The notes under the pieces were generated by a model that was not told the DNA's origin, searched no databases, and worked only from the letters and a program-made list of their open reading frames with translations. Position numbers and translations under genes: made by a program. From Roseovarius salinarum (lineage in GTDB: Bacteria > Pseudomonadota > Alphaproteobacteria > Rhodobacterales > Rhodobacteraceae): a stretch of 64,000 bases of DNA. Below are positions 39,055-48,951 of this stretch, in pieces (the stretch's first letter is position 1; every line of letters starts with the position of its first letter). The stretch spans positions 62,001-126,000 of the forward strand of contig NZ_PHNT01000005.1 of NCBI RefSeq assembly GCF_002834145.1. Direction: 5' to 3'.

Positions 39055-40719
39055 TCATTCCACGCTGATCGCCCGGCCCATGCGCGCCGAGGCGCGCGCG
39101 GCGCCCTCGCGCCCGATGGTGCGGCACAGCAGGATCACCGGCAGCAGCCCGAAGGCCACCAGCGTGAGCGAGGGCACCGCCGCCTCGCCAAGCCGTTCGT
39201 CGGCCGCGAGGCGGTGGGCCTGCACCGCCAGCGTCTGGAAATCGAAGGGGTGCAGGATCAGGGTGGCCGGCAGCTCCTTCATCACGTCCACGAAGACGAT
39301 CAGAAGCGCCGTCATCACGCTGGTCCGCGCCACCGGCAGGTGCACCCGCCACAGCAGCCGGGGCGCCGACTGGCCCAGCGACCGCGCGACCGCGTCGTAG
39401 TGCATCGGCACGGTGGCCATCCCGCTGTCATAGGCATTGAGCGCCGCGGCCATGAACCGCGCGACGTAGGCCAGCACCATCAGCCATATGGAGCCCGTGA
39501 TAAGAAGCCCCGTGTCGATGCCGAAGCGCGATTCCATGAACGCGTCGATGGCGTTGTCGAGCGCGGCGAAGGGCACCATCAGCCCCACCGCGATCACCCC
39601 GCCGGGCACCGCGTACCCCAGCCCGGCCCCCACGACGAGGCCGCGCGACAGCCTTCCGGGCCGCGTGCGCGCACGGAACCCGATCAGCACCGCCCCCAGC
39701 ACCGTGAACCCGGCCGCCACCGCGGCCACGGTGACCGAGTTGCTCATGAAACCGATGTAGCGCGGATCCAGCAGGCTCTGACCCGAGCCCAGCGCCATGA
39801 CGCCCAGCATGACGACGGGGATCAGGAAGCCGACGAGCACGGGCGCCAGGCACACCAGCATGGCCAGCCAACCCCGCAGCCCGCGCAATTCCGGCTTTTC
39901 CTGCGCCTCGAAGCGCGCGCCCTGCCCGGCGGTGCGGCTCTTGCCGCGCTGCGCGCGCTCCAGCCCCGCCAGCAGCAACGCGAAGGCCAGCAGGCACAGC
40001 GAAAGCTGCGCGGCCGCCGCCCGGTCGCCCAGGCTGAACCACGCCTGATAGATGCCGGTGGCGAAGGTCTGCACGTTGAAAAAGGCGACGGTGCCGAAAT
40101 CCGCGATGGTTTCCATGACCGCCAGCAACGCGCCGCCCGCGATCGCCGGGCGCGCCAGCGGCAAGGCCACCCGCCAGAACGCGCCGAAGGGCGATTGCCC
40201 CAGCGTGCGCGCCACGAGGTAGGCATTCGACGATTGCTGCCGGAACGAGGCGCGCGCCAGCAGGTAGACGTAAGGGTAGAGCACCACCGTCAGCATCACC
40301 GCCGCCCCGCCGAGCGAGCGGATCTCGGGGAACCAGTAATCGCGCGCGCCCCAGCCGGTGACATCGCGCAGCAGCGTCTGCACCGGGCCGGGATGATCCA
40401 GCAGATGGGTATAGGCATAGGCCAGCACATACGCCGGGAAGGCCAGCGGCAGCGCCAGCGCGATCTCGAGCCACCGCACACCCGGGAAACGGTAGACGGT
40501 CACCAGCCAGGCGGTCGCCGTCCCGATCACCGCCGTCCCGACCCCGACGATCGCCACAAGCGTCAGCGTCGTGCGGGTATAACGCGGCAGGACCGACGAC
40601 AGAACCTCGCGCCACGTCTGCATGTCCCCGGCGAACGCGGCCAGTGCCGCGGCAAGGATCGGGGCCAGGCAGACGGCAACGACCACCCAGGCCAGGTTTT
40701 GCAGGACGCGCTCGCTCAT
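39055..40719 (-). CDS. FbpB-like iron(III) ABC transporter permease
   Basis: A 554-residue fused permease with two binding-protein-dependent transport domains and about 12 spans. Each half has a coupling loop: LVARTLGQSPFGAFWRVALP and AVARSLGQSAPRLLWRVHLP. The start MSERVLQNLAWVVVAVCLAP, the WRE motif and fused layout match ferric-iron (FbpB/SfuB) permeases. No binding protein or ATPase gene is adjacent. Upstream on the same strand are a PiuC-like dioxygenase and the Glu-Gly repeat protein, which supports an iron role. Confidence 0.88.
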   Translation of the reverse strand: MSERVLQNLAWVVVAVCLAPILAAALAAFAGDMQTWREVLSSVLPRYTRTTLTLVAIVGVGTAVIGTATAWLVTVYRFPGVRWLEIALALPLAFPAYVLAYAYTHLLDHPGPVQTLLRDVTGWGARDYWFPEIRSLGGAAVMLTVVLYPYVYLLARASFRQQSSNAYLVARTLGQSPFGAFWRVALPLARPAIAGGALLAVMETIADFGTVAFFNVQTFATGIYQAWFSLGDRAAAAQLSLCLLAFALLLAGLERAQRGKSRTAGQGARFEAQEKPELRGLRGWLAMLVCLAPVLVGFLIPVVMLGVMALGSGQSLLDPRYIGFMSNSVTVAAVAAGFTVLGAVLIGFRARTRPGRLSRGLVVGAGLGYAVPGGVIAVGLMVPFAALDNAIDAFMESRFGIDTGLLITGSIWLMVLAYVARFMAAALNAYDSGMATVPMHYDAVARSLGQSAPRLLWRVHLPVARTSVMTALLIVFVDVMKELPATLILHPFDFQTLAVQAHRLAADERLGEAAVPSLTLVAFGLLPVILLCRTIGREGAARASARMGRAISVE

Positions 40720-40801
40720 CTACGTCACTCGCGGACTTCGGGACATCGGCGCGCATGGCTGCCACAACCCGGCGGCAGGGTCCAGCCGAAACGGCGCCGG
40801 C

Positions 40802-41461
40802 TCAGTCGTCGGCCCACATCCGGTAGAGGTTGCTTTTCGCCTTGAACAGCCGGTCGAATGTCGCCGTCTTGCCGTGATCGTCGAAGACCGCGCGCGTGGC
40901 CACGTCAAGATCGTGCAGCACCTCGCGCCGTGCCGGGTCGCGCACCCAGCTCGTGACCCAGCCCACGATCGCCACGCGCTCGCCCTCGCTCACCGGCTCG
41001 ACCCGGTGCAGCGCCGAGGTGGGATAAAGCACCATGTCGCCCGCACCGAGGCGGATCACGCGCTCCTCCATCGGGTCGTCGATCACCAGCCCGCCGCCCT
41101 CATAGCTTTCCGGGTCGCTCAGAGGCAGGGTGAACGACAAATCCGTTCGCGACCCCTTCATGATCGGGTCGTCGACATGCAGCCCGTACTCCATCCCCGA
41201 GCGGTAGCGCGACAGCAGCATCCGTGCGAACTTGCGCGGTCGCGCCGCCGACTTGAACAGCTCGTGCGCCATGAGCTTGCGGCGCACCGTCTCGAACAGC
41301 GCGTCGAGCTCCTTCGACGGTTTCGCCTGCAGGTTCGCCTTCACGTCGCGGGCATAGCGCCCGGCGGTGGACTTGCCGTCGGTGTACTCGAACTCGGCGG
41401 CGGCCTCCCGCAGGGCCGCCACCTCGTGCTTGTCCATGACGTTACCTATGACGAGGAACAT
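40802..41461 (-). CDS. PKHD-type Fe(II)/2-oxoglutarate dioxygenase, PiuC-like
   Basis: A 219-residue member of the Fe(II)-dependent hydroxylase family seen next to iron-uptake genes (PiuC/YbiX). The iron ligands are His and Asp in YGLHVDDPIMKGSRTDLS and His in VLYPTSALHRVEPVSEGERV, with the 2-oxoglutarate Arg a few residues later. The substrate is unknown in the family. It starts five bases after the end of the Glu-Gly repeat gene, so the two are cotranscribed, and is 82 bases from the permease gene. Confidence 0.9.
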   Translation of the reverse strand: MFLVIGNVMDKHEVAALREAAAEFEYTDGKSTAGRYARDVKANLQAKPSKELDALFETVRRKLMAHELFKSAARPRKFARMLLSRYRSGMEYGLHVDDPIMKGSRTDLSFTLPLSDPESYEGGGLVIDDPMEERVIRLGAGDMVLYPTSALHRVEPVSEGERVAIVGWVTSWVRDPARREVLHDLDVATRAVFDDHGKTATFDRLFKAKSNLYRMWADD

Positions 41462-41465
41462 GCGG

Positions 41466-42428
41466 TCACAGCCCCGCCATGGACAGTTCCATCCGCGCCG
41501 CCGCGCCGTAGATCACGCCGGGATCCATCTCGAACGCGCCCTCGCCCTGGATATCGCCAAAGACGGCCTCGGTGGCCTCCAGGGCCCGGCGCATCTTGCC
41601 GATGGCCGCGCCTGTGGTCTCGTCCGCGTCCTTGGCCATTTCCACCAGCTGATCGTCCACGACCTGCAGGAAGCCCCAGCTGTCCTGATACTCATGCAGG
41701 TTGGAAACCTCGCCGCCCTCTGTGGCGACGGTGTATTCGTCGCCCGCAACCCGGGTCAGCGCGATCAGCCCTTCGAGGCGCCGAACCATCGGCACATCGC
41801 TGCGGGCCTTCTCGAGGGTGGCCACAACGGCACCGTGAAGCGGGGTGATCTCGTCCATCGACACCTCGTCCTCGGCCGCTTGCGCGAGCGATTTCAGCTG
41901 GTCCTCGAGCCGGCCCAGCCCAAGCTCCTCCATCGCGCCCGCGACGGCGTCGTATTTCTCCTCGATCGGGTGCCCCATGTGGGTCTTGGCGGCGTCGAGG
42001 TCGCCGGCCTCGTAGAGCGCCAGCCCCGCCCGCAGGTGGCCCTGCATGAAGCCGAGGTCACGGATAAGGCCGGCATCCGGGTGCAGCGAGGCCCCCTCGC
42101 CTTCACCTTCACCTTCACCTTCACCTTCACCTTCACCTTCACCTTCGCCCTCACCTTCACCTTCGCCTTCGCCCTCACCGGACGCGGCTTCGCCTTCACC
42201 TTCGCCTTCGCCTTCGCCCTCGCCTGACGCGGCCTCACCTTCACCTTCGCCTTCACCCTCGCCTTCGGCCGAGGCCAGTTGCACCCACTCCGGCGCGTCA
42301 CCCGGCTTGGCCACGCTGGGGGCGGCTTCGGTGAGGGTGCCAGCCAGCGAGGTGGCGGCGATGGTGCTGAGCGTCAGCGTCCGGCGCGCGGCCACGACGC
42401 GGCGCGGTTTTTTCTGGTCATCGGTCAT
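41466..42428 (-). CDS. Glu-Gly repeat exported protein of the iron locus
   Basis: A 320-residue protein from ATG 42428 (GGGAG seven bases upstream). A basic start and hydrophobic segment (RRVVAARRTLTLSTIAATSL) look like a signal, possibly Tat-like. Residues 55-112 are almost pure Glu-Gly dipeptides, broken twice by AASG. The rest is a helical domain I do not recognise, with GHLRAGLALYEAGDLDAAKT and HMGHPIEEKYDAVAGAMEEL carrying His and Glu pairs that could bind metal. With PiuC and the FbpB-like permease downstream, a periplasmic iron-handling role is inferred, not shown. Confidence 0.75.
   Translation of the reverse strand: MTDDQKKPRRVVAARRTLTLSTIAATSLAGTLTEAAPSVAKPGDAPEWVQLASAEGEGEGEGEGEAASGEGEGEGEGEGEAASGEGEGEGEGEGEGEGEGEGEGEGEGEGEGASLHPDAGLIRDLGFMQGHLRAGLALYEAGDLDAAKTHMGHPIEEKYDAVAGAMEELGLGRLEDQLKSLAQAAEDEVSMDEITPLHGAVVATLEKARSDVPMVRRLEGLIALTRVAGDEYTVATEGGEVSNLHEYQDSWGFLQVVDDQLVEMAKDADETTGAAIGKMRRALEATEAVFGDIQGEGAFEMDPGVIYGAAARMELSMAGL
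42094..42270 (-). repeat. Hexanucleotide repeat tract encoding Glu-Gly
   Basis: Degenerate CTTCAC/CTTCGC hexamers (plus strand) encode the Glu-Gly run. Seven perfect CTTCAC units stand in a row at 42101-42142. Change by whole units keeps the frame, so length variation among strains is expected. Confidence 0.85.
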
Positions 42429-42463
42429 AGGAGGTCTCCCTGTCGCAATTCCTACAGTTTTTG

Positions 42464-42492
42464 TCGATAAATTCACTCCCGCGGCAAGTCAA
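42464..42492 (-). promoter_or_regulatory. Candidate promoter of the Glu-Gly repeat gene
   Basis: On the minus strand TTGACT (42487-42492) and TATCGA (42464-42469) are 17 bases apart, placing the start about 30 bases upstream of the ATG. The -35 matches five of six consensus positions, the -10 three. Confidence 0.45.
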
Positions 42493-42493
42493 C

Positions 42494-42519
42494 TATTTCA
42501 GACAAATTTCGTAAGAAAT
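42494..42519. promoter_or_regulatory. Candidate iron-responsive operator
   Basis: ATTTC-GTAA-GAAAT (42506-42519) is a perfect dyad just upstream of the candidate -35. Overlapping it, TATTTCAGACAAATTT (42494-42509) resembles the dyad upstream of the hemP operon (49806-49822). Control by Irr, RirA or another iron regulator is only inferred. Confidence 0.35.
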
Positions 42520-42692
42520 CTCGCGCCTCGCGATTCGCCGTTTTCATCGCAATGACGTCAAGGAAGGCGGGGCGGCAAAACGCCGCGGCAAGGGTTTACA
42601 GTCGCGCAGAATCGGAACAGGCTGCCCGTCATGTCCGGGACCGGCCGCCCTTCGGGCGCGGCCGCGTGTCCCAAGCCTACAGGGAGAAAATC

Positions 42693-44231
42693 ATGAGACT
42701 TCTACGAAACCTGGCAGCCGCTGGCGCGGTGATGCTGGCAACTGCCGGCGTCGGCGCCGCTCAGACGCTGAAATTCGCCTACGACGCCGACCCCGTGTCG
42801 CTCGATCCGCACGAGCAGCTTTCGGGCGGCACGCTGCAACTGTCGCACATGGTCTTCGACCCGCTGGTGCGCTGGAACCAGGACCTCGGTTTCGACGCGC
42901 GCATCGCCAAGAGCTGGGAGCGGGTGAATGAAACCACCATGCGGTTCAACCTCCGCGAGGGCGTGCAGTTCCACTCGGGCAACGAGATGACGGCCGAGGA
43001 CGTCGTCTGGACGATCGAGCGGCTGAAATCCTCGCCCGACTTCAAGGGCATCTTCAACGGCTGGGTCTCGGCCGAGGCGATCGACGCCCACACCGTCGAG
43101 GTCAAGACGGACGGCCCCAGCCCGCTGATGCTGCACACCGCCACCTACGTCTTCCCGATGGACAAGAAGTTCTACGAGGAAGGCGGCGCCGAGATCGCCA
43201 AGCACGGCGACAGTTTCGCCAGCCAGAACGTCTCGGGGACGGGCCCGTTCACCATCGCCGAGCGTGAACAGGGCGTGCGCGTGGTGTTCGAACGCAACGA
43301 GACCTACTGGGACGAGGACAGCCCCGGCGACGTTCAGACCGCGATCCTGACCCCGATCAAGGAGGCGCCCACCCGGGTGGCCGCGCTTCTGGCCGGCGAC
43401 GTGGACTTCATCGCGCCGGTGCCGCCCACCGACCTGGATCGCGTCCGCGAGAACGAGAACACCAAGCTCGTGACGATGACCGGCACGCGGGTCATCACGC
43501 TGCAGATGAACCAGGAGCGCCACGAGGCGCTGGCCAATACCAAGGTGCGCCGGGCGATGGCCTATGCGATCAACAACGAGGGCATCGTCGAGAAGATCAT
43601 GAAGGGTTTCGGCACCGTTGCCGCCCAGCAATCGCCCGAGGGCTACGTCGGTCACAACCCGAACCTCGAGCCCCGCTACGACCTCGAAAAGGCCAAGCAG
43701 CTCATGGCGGAAGCCGGCTACCCCGACGGGTTCGAGGCCACGATGATGTGCCCCAACAACCGGTACGTGAACGATTTCAAGATCTGCGAGGCGTCCGCCG
43801 CGATGCTCGCGAAGATCGGTATCGAGATCGACCTGACGACCATGCCCAAGGCGCAGTACTGGCCCAAGTTCGACGAGCGCGCGGCCGACATCATGATGAT
43901 CGGCTGGCATTCGGACACCGAGGACTCGGCCAACTTCAACGAGTTCCTGACCATGACGCCGAACCCGGAAACGGGCCGCGGCCAGTACAACTCGGGCAAC
44001 TACTCCAACGAACGGGTGGACGAGCTCACGCTGGCGTCGCTCACCGAGACGGACCAGGATAAGCGTGCCGAGATGCTGCAGGAGGTGGAGCGGATCCTCT
44101 ATGAAGAAGCGGCCTTCATCCCCTTCCACTGGCAGGATCTGGCCTATGGCGCGCGCAAGGGCGTGATGATCGAGGATGTCGTCAACGTGATGAACTTCCC
44201 CTACCTGGGCGACCTTGTCATCAAGCAGTGA
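42693..44231 (+). CDS. Dipeptide/oligopeptide-type ABC transporter substrate-binding protein
   Basis: A 512-residue SBP family 5 protein with a Sec signal (MRLLRNLAAAGAVMLATAGV, then GAAQ). Family blocks: LKFAYDADPVSLDPHEQ, TTMRFNLREGVQFHSGNEMT and NTKVRRAMAYAINNEGIVEK. ATG 42693 is the start of the signal peptide, behind AGGGAGA. It heads a complete five-gene transporter. The substrate may be a di/oligopeptide or another solute; not resolvable by eye. It is divergent from the Glu-Gly repeat gene. Confidence 0.93.
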   Translation: MRLLRNLAAAGAVMLATAGVGAAQTLKFAYDADPVSLDPHEQLSGGTLQLSHMVFDPLVRWNQDLGFDARIAKSWERVNETTMRFNLREGVQFHSGNEMTAEDVVWTIERLKSSPDFKGIFNGWVSAEAIDAHTVEVKTDGPSPLMLHTATYVFPMDKKFYEEGGAEIAKHGDSFASQNVSGTGPFTIAEREQGVRVVFERNETYWDEDSPGDVQTAILTPIKEAPTRVAALLAGDVDFIAPVPPTDLDRVRENENTKLVTMTGTRVITLQMNQERHEALANTKVRRAMAYAINNEGIVEKIMKGFGTVAAQQSPEGYVGHNPNLEPRYDLEKAKQLMAEAGYPDGFEATMMCPNNRYVNDFKICEASAAMLAKIGIEIDLTTMPKAQYWPKFDERAADIMMIGWHSDTEDSANFNEFLTMTPNPETGRGQYNSGNYSNERVDELTLASLTETDQDKRAEMLQEVERILYEEAAFIPFHWQDLAYGARKGVMIEDVVNVMNFPYLGDLVIKQ

Positions 44232-44240
44232 TGTGATAAA

Positions 44241-44268
44241 GGCGGGCCGGTTGTTTCACCGGCCCGCC
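44241..44268 (+). terminator. Intercistronic stem-loop after the binding-protein gene
   Basis: GGCGGGCCGGT (44241-44251) and ACCGGCCCGCC (44258-44268) form a perfect 11-base-pair stem with the loop TGTTTC. It begins 9 bases after the stop and ends 17 bases before the permease ATG. It is well placed to protect the binding-protein mRNA and reduce downstream expression. Confidence 0.7.
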
Positions 44269-44285
44269 TGACCCACACGCCCCCC

Positions 44286-45272
44286 ATGCATATTCTCGCT
44301 TTCCTCATACGCCGCGCCGTGCAGGCCGTGATCGTGATGCTGGTCATCTCGGTGATCGGTTTCTCGATCCAGGACAATCTCGGCGACCCGCTTCGCGAAC
44401 TCGTGGGCCAGTCCGTTTCCGAGGAGGAACGCGATGCCCTGCGCGAGGAGATGGGCCTCAACGACCCGTTCCTCGTCCAGTACGTCCGGTTTCTGGGCAA
44501 CGCCGTCCAGGGCGACCTGGGCACCTCGTACTTCTTCAAGCGCCCCGCGGTCGACGTCATCATGGACAAGTTCCCGGCCACCTTCGAACTGGTGATCGGG
44601 GCCGTGTTCATCTTCCTGTCACTGTCGATCCCCGCCGGCATCTATTGCGCGATCAACCGCGATTCCTGGCTCACGCGGATCATCATGACCGGATCGATCG
44701 TCGGCATCTCGATCCCCGTGTTCCTGACCGCCATCGCGGCCGTCTGGCTTTTCGGGGTCGAACTGGGCTGGCTGCCAGCCTTCGGCCGCGGCGACACGGT
44801 CGAACTGCCCTGGGGCTGGGAGACGGGCTTTCTCACACTCGACGGGCTGAGCCACCTGATCCTGCCGTCGATCACGCTGAGCTCGATCATGCTGCCGCTG
44901 TTCATCCGGCTGATCCGCGCCGAGATGCTGGAAGCCATGAGCACCGATTACGTCCGCTTCGCGCGCGCCAAGGGGCTGAGCCAGCGCCGGGTGCGTTATG
45001 TTCATGCCTTCCGCAACACGCTGCTGCCGGTGGTCACCGTCGGCGGGCTGATGATCGGGACGCTGATCGCCTACACAATCCTGACGGAAACCGTATTCCA
45101 GTGGCCAGGCATGGGGTTCTTGTTCCTCGAGGCGGTCAACCGCGTCGATACACCGCTTATCATTGCCTACATCATCGTCGTCGGCCTGATCTTCGTGATC
45201 GTCAACACCATCGTCGATTTCGTCTACACGCTCATCAACCCGATGGTGAAACTGCCAGGGGCCAAGGGCTGA
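44286..45272 (+). CDS. ABC transporter permease, DppB/OppB type
   Basis: A 328-residue permease with six spans. The long periplasmic region after span 1 and NDPFLVQYVRFLGNAVQGDL with GTSYFFKRPAV are typical of DppB. The coupling motif is DYVRFARAKGLSQRRVRYVH. It pairs with the permease at 45274. Confidence 0.94.
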   Translation: MHILAFLIRRAVQAVIVMLVISVIGFSIQDNLGDPLRELVGQSVSEEERDALREEMGLNDPFLVQYVRFLGNAVQGDLGTSYFFKRPAVDVIMDKFPATFELVIGAVFIFLSLSIPAGIYCAINRDSWLTRIIMTGSIVGISIPVFLTAIAAVWLFGVELGWLPAFGRGDTVELPWGWETGFLTLDGLSHLILPSITLSSIMLPLFIRLIRAEMLEAMSTDYVRFARAKGLSQRRVRYVHAFRNTLLPVVTVGGLMIGTLIAYTILTETVFQWPGMGFLFLEAVNRVDTPLIIAYIIVVGLIFVIVNTIVDFVYTLINPMVKLPGAKG

Positions 45273-45273
45273 C

Positions 45274-46182
45274 ATGATCTCGTTCTCCGCCTTTCTCAAA
45301 CGCTTCCTGTCCGACCCGGTGGCCATCGGCGCCGGCGTCGTGCTGCTGATACTGGTGCTGATGGCCGTGCTTGCGCCGATCATCGCGCCGCAGAACCCCT
45401 ATGACCTGATGCAGCTGTCGATCATGGACAGCGAAATGCCGCCCGCGTGGCACCCCGGGGGCGACGACAGGTTCCTGCTGGGCACCGACGCCCAGGGGCG
45501 CGGGGTGCTCAGCACGATCATGTACGGCACCGGGATCTCGCTGCTGATCGGGCTGGGCGCGGTGATCGTGCAGGGGATGTTGGGCATCACGCTGGGGCTG
45601 ATCGCCGGCTACAAGGGCGGCTGGATCGACAGCTTCCTGATGCGCCTGGCCGACATCCAGCTGTCGCTGTCCACCCTGATGATGGCGATCATCGCGCTGG
45701 CGCTGTTCAACGCGGCCTTCGATGCCAACACCTATGCCGACTACGCGATCATCATGCTGATCCTCGTGATCGGCGTGGCCGAGTGGCCCAAGTTCGCGCG
45801 GACCGTGCGCTCCTCGGTGCTGGGCGAGAAGAAGAAGGAATACGTCGACGCGGCCCGCGTGATCGGCCTGCCCCCGCGCAAGATCATGTGGGGGCACATC
45901 CTGCCCAACACGCTGACGCCGGTGCTGGTGATCTCCACCATACAGGTGGCCGAGGCGATCATGATCGAGGCGTCGCTGTCCTTCCTCGGGCTGGGGATGC
46001 CCACGGACAGGCCTTCGCTGGGGTCGCTGATCCGCTCGGGGTTCGAGTTCATCTTCTCCGGGTCGTGGTGGATCACCCTCTACCCGGCGATCGTGCTGGT
46101 GGTGCTGATCCTCGCGCTCAATCTTCTGGGCGACTGGCTGCGCGACGTGCTCAATCCGAAACTCCGGCGGGGAGAGGACTGA
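45274..46182 (+). CDS. ABC transporter permease, DppC/OppC type
   Basis: A 302-residue permease with six spans. It carries the N-terminal OppC domain (AFLKRFLSDPVAIGAGVVLL), the FLLGTDAQGRGVLSTIMYG motif and the coupling segment YVDAARVIGLPPRKIMWGHI with LPNTLTPV. The stop overlaps the next ATG by one base (TGATG). Confidence 0.94.
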   Translation: MISFSAFLKRFLSDPVAIGAGVVLLILVLMAVLAPIIAPQNPYDLMQLSIMDSEMPPAWHPGGDDRFLLGTDAQGRGVLSTIMYGTGISLLIGLGAVIVQGMLGITLGLIAGYKGGWIDSFLMRLADIQLSLSTLMMAIIALALFNAAFDANTYADYAIIMLILVIGVAEWPKFARTVRSSVLGEKKKEYVDAARVIGLPPRKIMWGHILPNTLTPVLVISTIQVAEAIMIEASLSFLGLGMPTDRPSLGSLIRSGFEFIFSGSWWITLYPAIVLVVLILALNLLGDWLRDVLNPKLRRGED

Positions 46183-47146
46183 TGGCCATGCTCGAAGTGC
46201 GCGACCTGCACGTGGCCTTCCCGCAGGGCAAGCGGAACGAGGTCGAGGCGCTGCGCGGGGTGAACCTGACCCTGGAAAAGGGCGAACGCCTTGGCGTGGT
46301 GGGCGAATCCGGTGCCGGAAAGTCGATGCTGGCCTTCGCCATCCTCAACCTGATCGCCGAGCCCGGGCGGGTCAGCCACGGCGAGGTGATGTTCCACGGC
46401 GAGAACCTGCTGGACCTCAGCGAACGCGACATCCGCGGCATCCGCGGCAATCGCATCTCGATGATCTTCCAGGACCCGATGGTCACGCTCAACCCGGTGC
46501 TGACCATCGGCACCCAGATGATGGAGACCCTGAAGGCGCACCGCAACATCTCGGACGCCGATGCCCGCAAGCTGTGCATCGCCAAGCTCAAGCAGGTGGC
46601 GATCCCGTCGGCCGAGTCGCGCCTGGCGGCCTATCCACACGAGTTGTCGGGCGGGCTGCGCCAGCGGGTGGTGATCGCCATCGCGCTTCTGACCGACCCC
46701 GAGGTCATCATCGCCGACGAGCCCACGACCGCGCTCGATGTCACGATCCAGGCCGAGATCATGGCGCTCATTCTCAAGCTGTGCCGGGAAAACGATGTCG
46801 CCCTGATCCTGATCACCCACGACCTCGGCGTCGTGGCCGAGGTGACCGAACGCATCATGATCATGTACGCCGGCCTGTGCGTGGAGGACGGGCCGACCAA
46901 GCGCATCATCGAGGCGCCGTCGCACCCCTATTCCGACGGCCTGCTGCGCGCGCTGCCACAACACGCCGGGCGGGGCACGAAGCTTTACCAGATTCCCGGC
47001 TCGATGCCGCCGATCACCGCCCTGCCGCCGGGCTGCGCCTATCACCCGCGCTGCGCGCGCGCGACGGCAGAGTGCAAGCGGACGATCCCGCCGCTGGAAA
47101 ACGGCGTCGCCTGCTTTCACCCGCTTGACCAGGACGAGGCAGCGTC

Positions 47147-47150
<4 letters not shown>
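46182..47150 (+). CDS. ABC transporter ATP-binding protein, DppD/OppD type
   Basis: A 322-residue ATPase. Walker A is [16 protein letters not shown], the signature [17 protein letters not shown], Walker [17 protein letters not shown]. The C-terminal oligopeptide extension [16 protein letters not shown] has the cysteine motif of this family, which can hold an iron-sulfur cluster. ATG 46182 is the coupled start; the open frame upstream is a shadow of the permease gene. Confidence 0.95.
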
Positions 47151-48115
<965 letters not shown>

Positions 48116-48151
48116 TCCGCAGGGTCGTGCCCCTCCTGCCGCGGGTGCCGA

Positions 48152-48640
48152 TCAGTCGTCGCCGTCGTCGGCCGGGCTGGCGTTGAGCAGCCCGTACCGC
48201 TCGGCGCCGAGGCTGTCGTAGAGTTCGATCTGCGTCTCGAGGAAATCGATGTGCCCTTCCTCGTCCGCGATCAGCTCCTCGAAAAGGTTCTTGGAGACGT
48301 AATCGTTCACGCTCTCGCAGTGGTCGCGCGCCTCGATGTAAAGCGTGCGCGCCTCGTGCTCGGCGGCGAGATCCGCGTCCAGCGTTTCGCGCAGCGTCTC
48401 GCCGATCCGCAGCGAATCGAGCTTTTGGAGGTTGGGATGGCCGCCCAGGAAGATGATGCGCTCGACCAGCTTGTCGGCGTGATGCATCTCCTCGATGCTC
48501 TCTGCGCGCGACTTCGCCGCGATCCGCCCATAACCCCAGTCATCCTGGAGACGATAGTGCAACCAGTATTGATTGATCGCCGTGAGTTCGCTCCGGAGCG
48601 CCTTGTTGAGGTATTCTATGACCTTATCGTCGCCCTTCAT
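48152..48640 (-). CDS. bfr: Bacterioferritin
   Basis: A 162-residue heme-binding bacterioferritin subunit. It begins [20 protein letters not shown]. Ferroxidase ligands Glu18, Glu51 and His54 are in place, and Met52, the heme ligand, is kept ([19 protein letters not shown]). The second ligand pair is in [13 protein letters not shown]. It stores iron in a 24-subunit shell. ATG 48640 lies 17 bases inside the end of bfd. Confidence 0.96.
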   Translation of the reverse strand: MKGDDKVIEYLNKALRSELTAINQYWLHYRLQDDWGYGRIAAKSRAESIEEMHHADKLVERIIFLGGHPNLQKLDSLRIGETLRETLDADLAAEHEARTLYIEARDHCESVNDYVSKNLFEELIADEEGHIDFLETQIELYDSLGAERYGLLNASPADDGDD

Positions 48641-48881
48641 TTGCGTCTCCCTCCAATGTCGCGCGGCGAAGGCCGCGCAGTTCCCTGGGTACCGCAAACT
48701 TGTCGTTTTGGCGCATCGTGTCAATCAATTGCGGCAGGCAGCCGCCGCAATCCACCTTCTTGCCGAGGGCATGATAGACGCGGCCCGGCGTGATGATCGT
48801 GTCGGGATCGGCCGCGCGCATCCATTCGACGGCAGCCTCGATCTCCTTGTCCGTGATCGAATTGCAATGGCACACGATCAT
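48624..48881 (-). CDS. bfd: Bacterioferritin-associated ferredoxin
   Basis: An 85-residue (2Fe-2S) protein with the BFD-type cysteines: Cys4 and Cys6 ([14 protein letters not shown]) and Cys45 and Cys48 ([14 protein letters not shown]). Bfd passes electrons to Bfr to release stored iron. The C-terminal 25 residues are an extra basic tail. It overlaps bfr by 17 bases and is followed by it in the same transcript. Confidence 0.95.
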   Translation of the reverse strand: MIVCHCNSITDKEIEAAVEWMRAADPDTIITPGRVYHALGKKVDCGGCLPQLIDTMRQNDKFAVPRELRGLRRATLEGDANEGRR

Positions 48882-48951
48882 TCTGTCTCGTCCTTCTGCT
48901 GACCGTCAGCGCCCGGGTGGCACCGCGGGGCGTGCGTGTCCTTGACACGGG

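Noticed and set aside
42094-42270. Possible CRISPR or intergenic satellite at the hexamer tract
   Set aside because: Units are six bases, without spacers, and lie in frame inside a coding gene.
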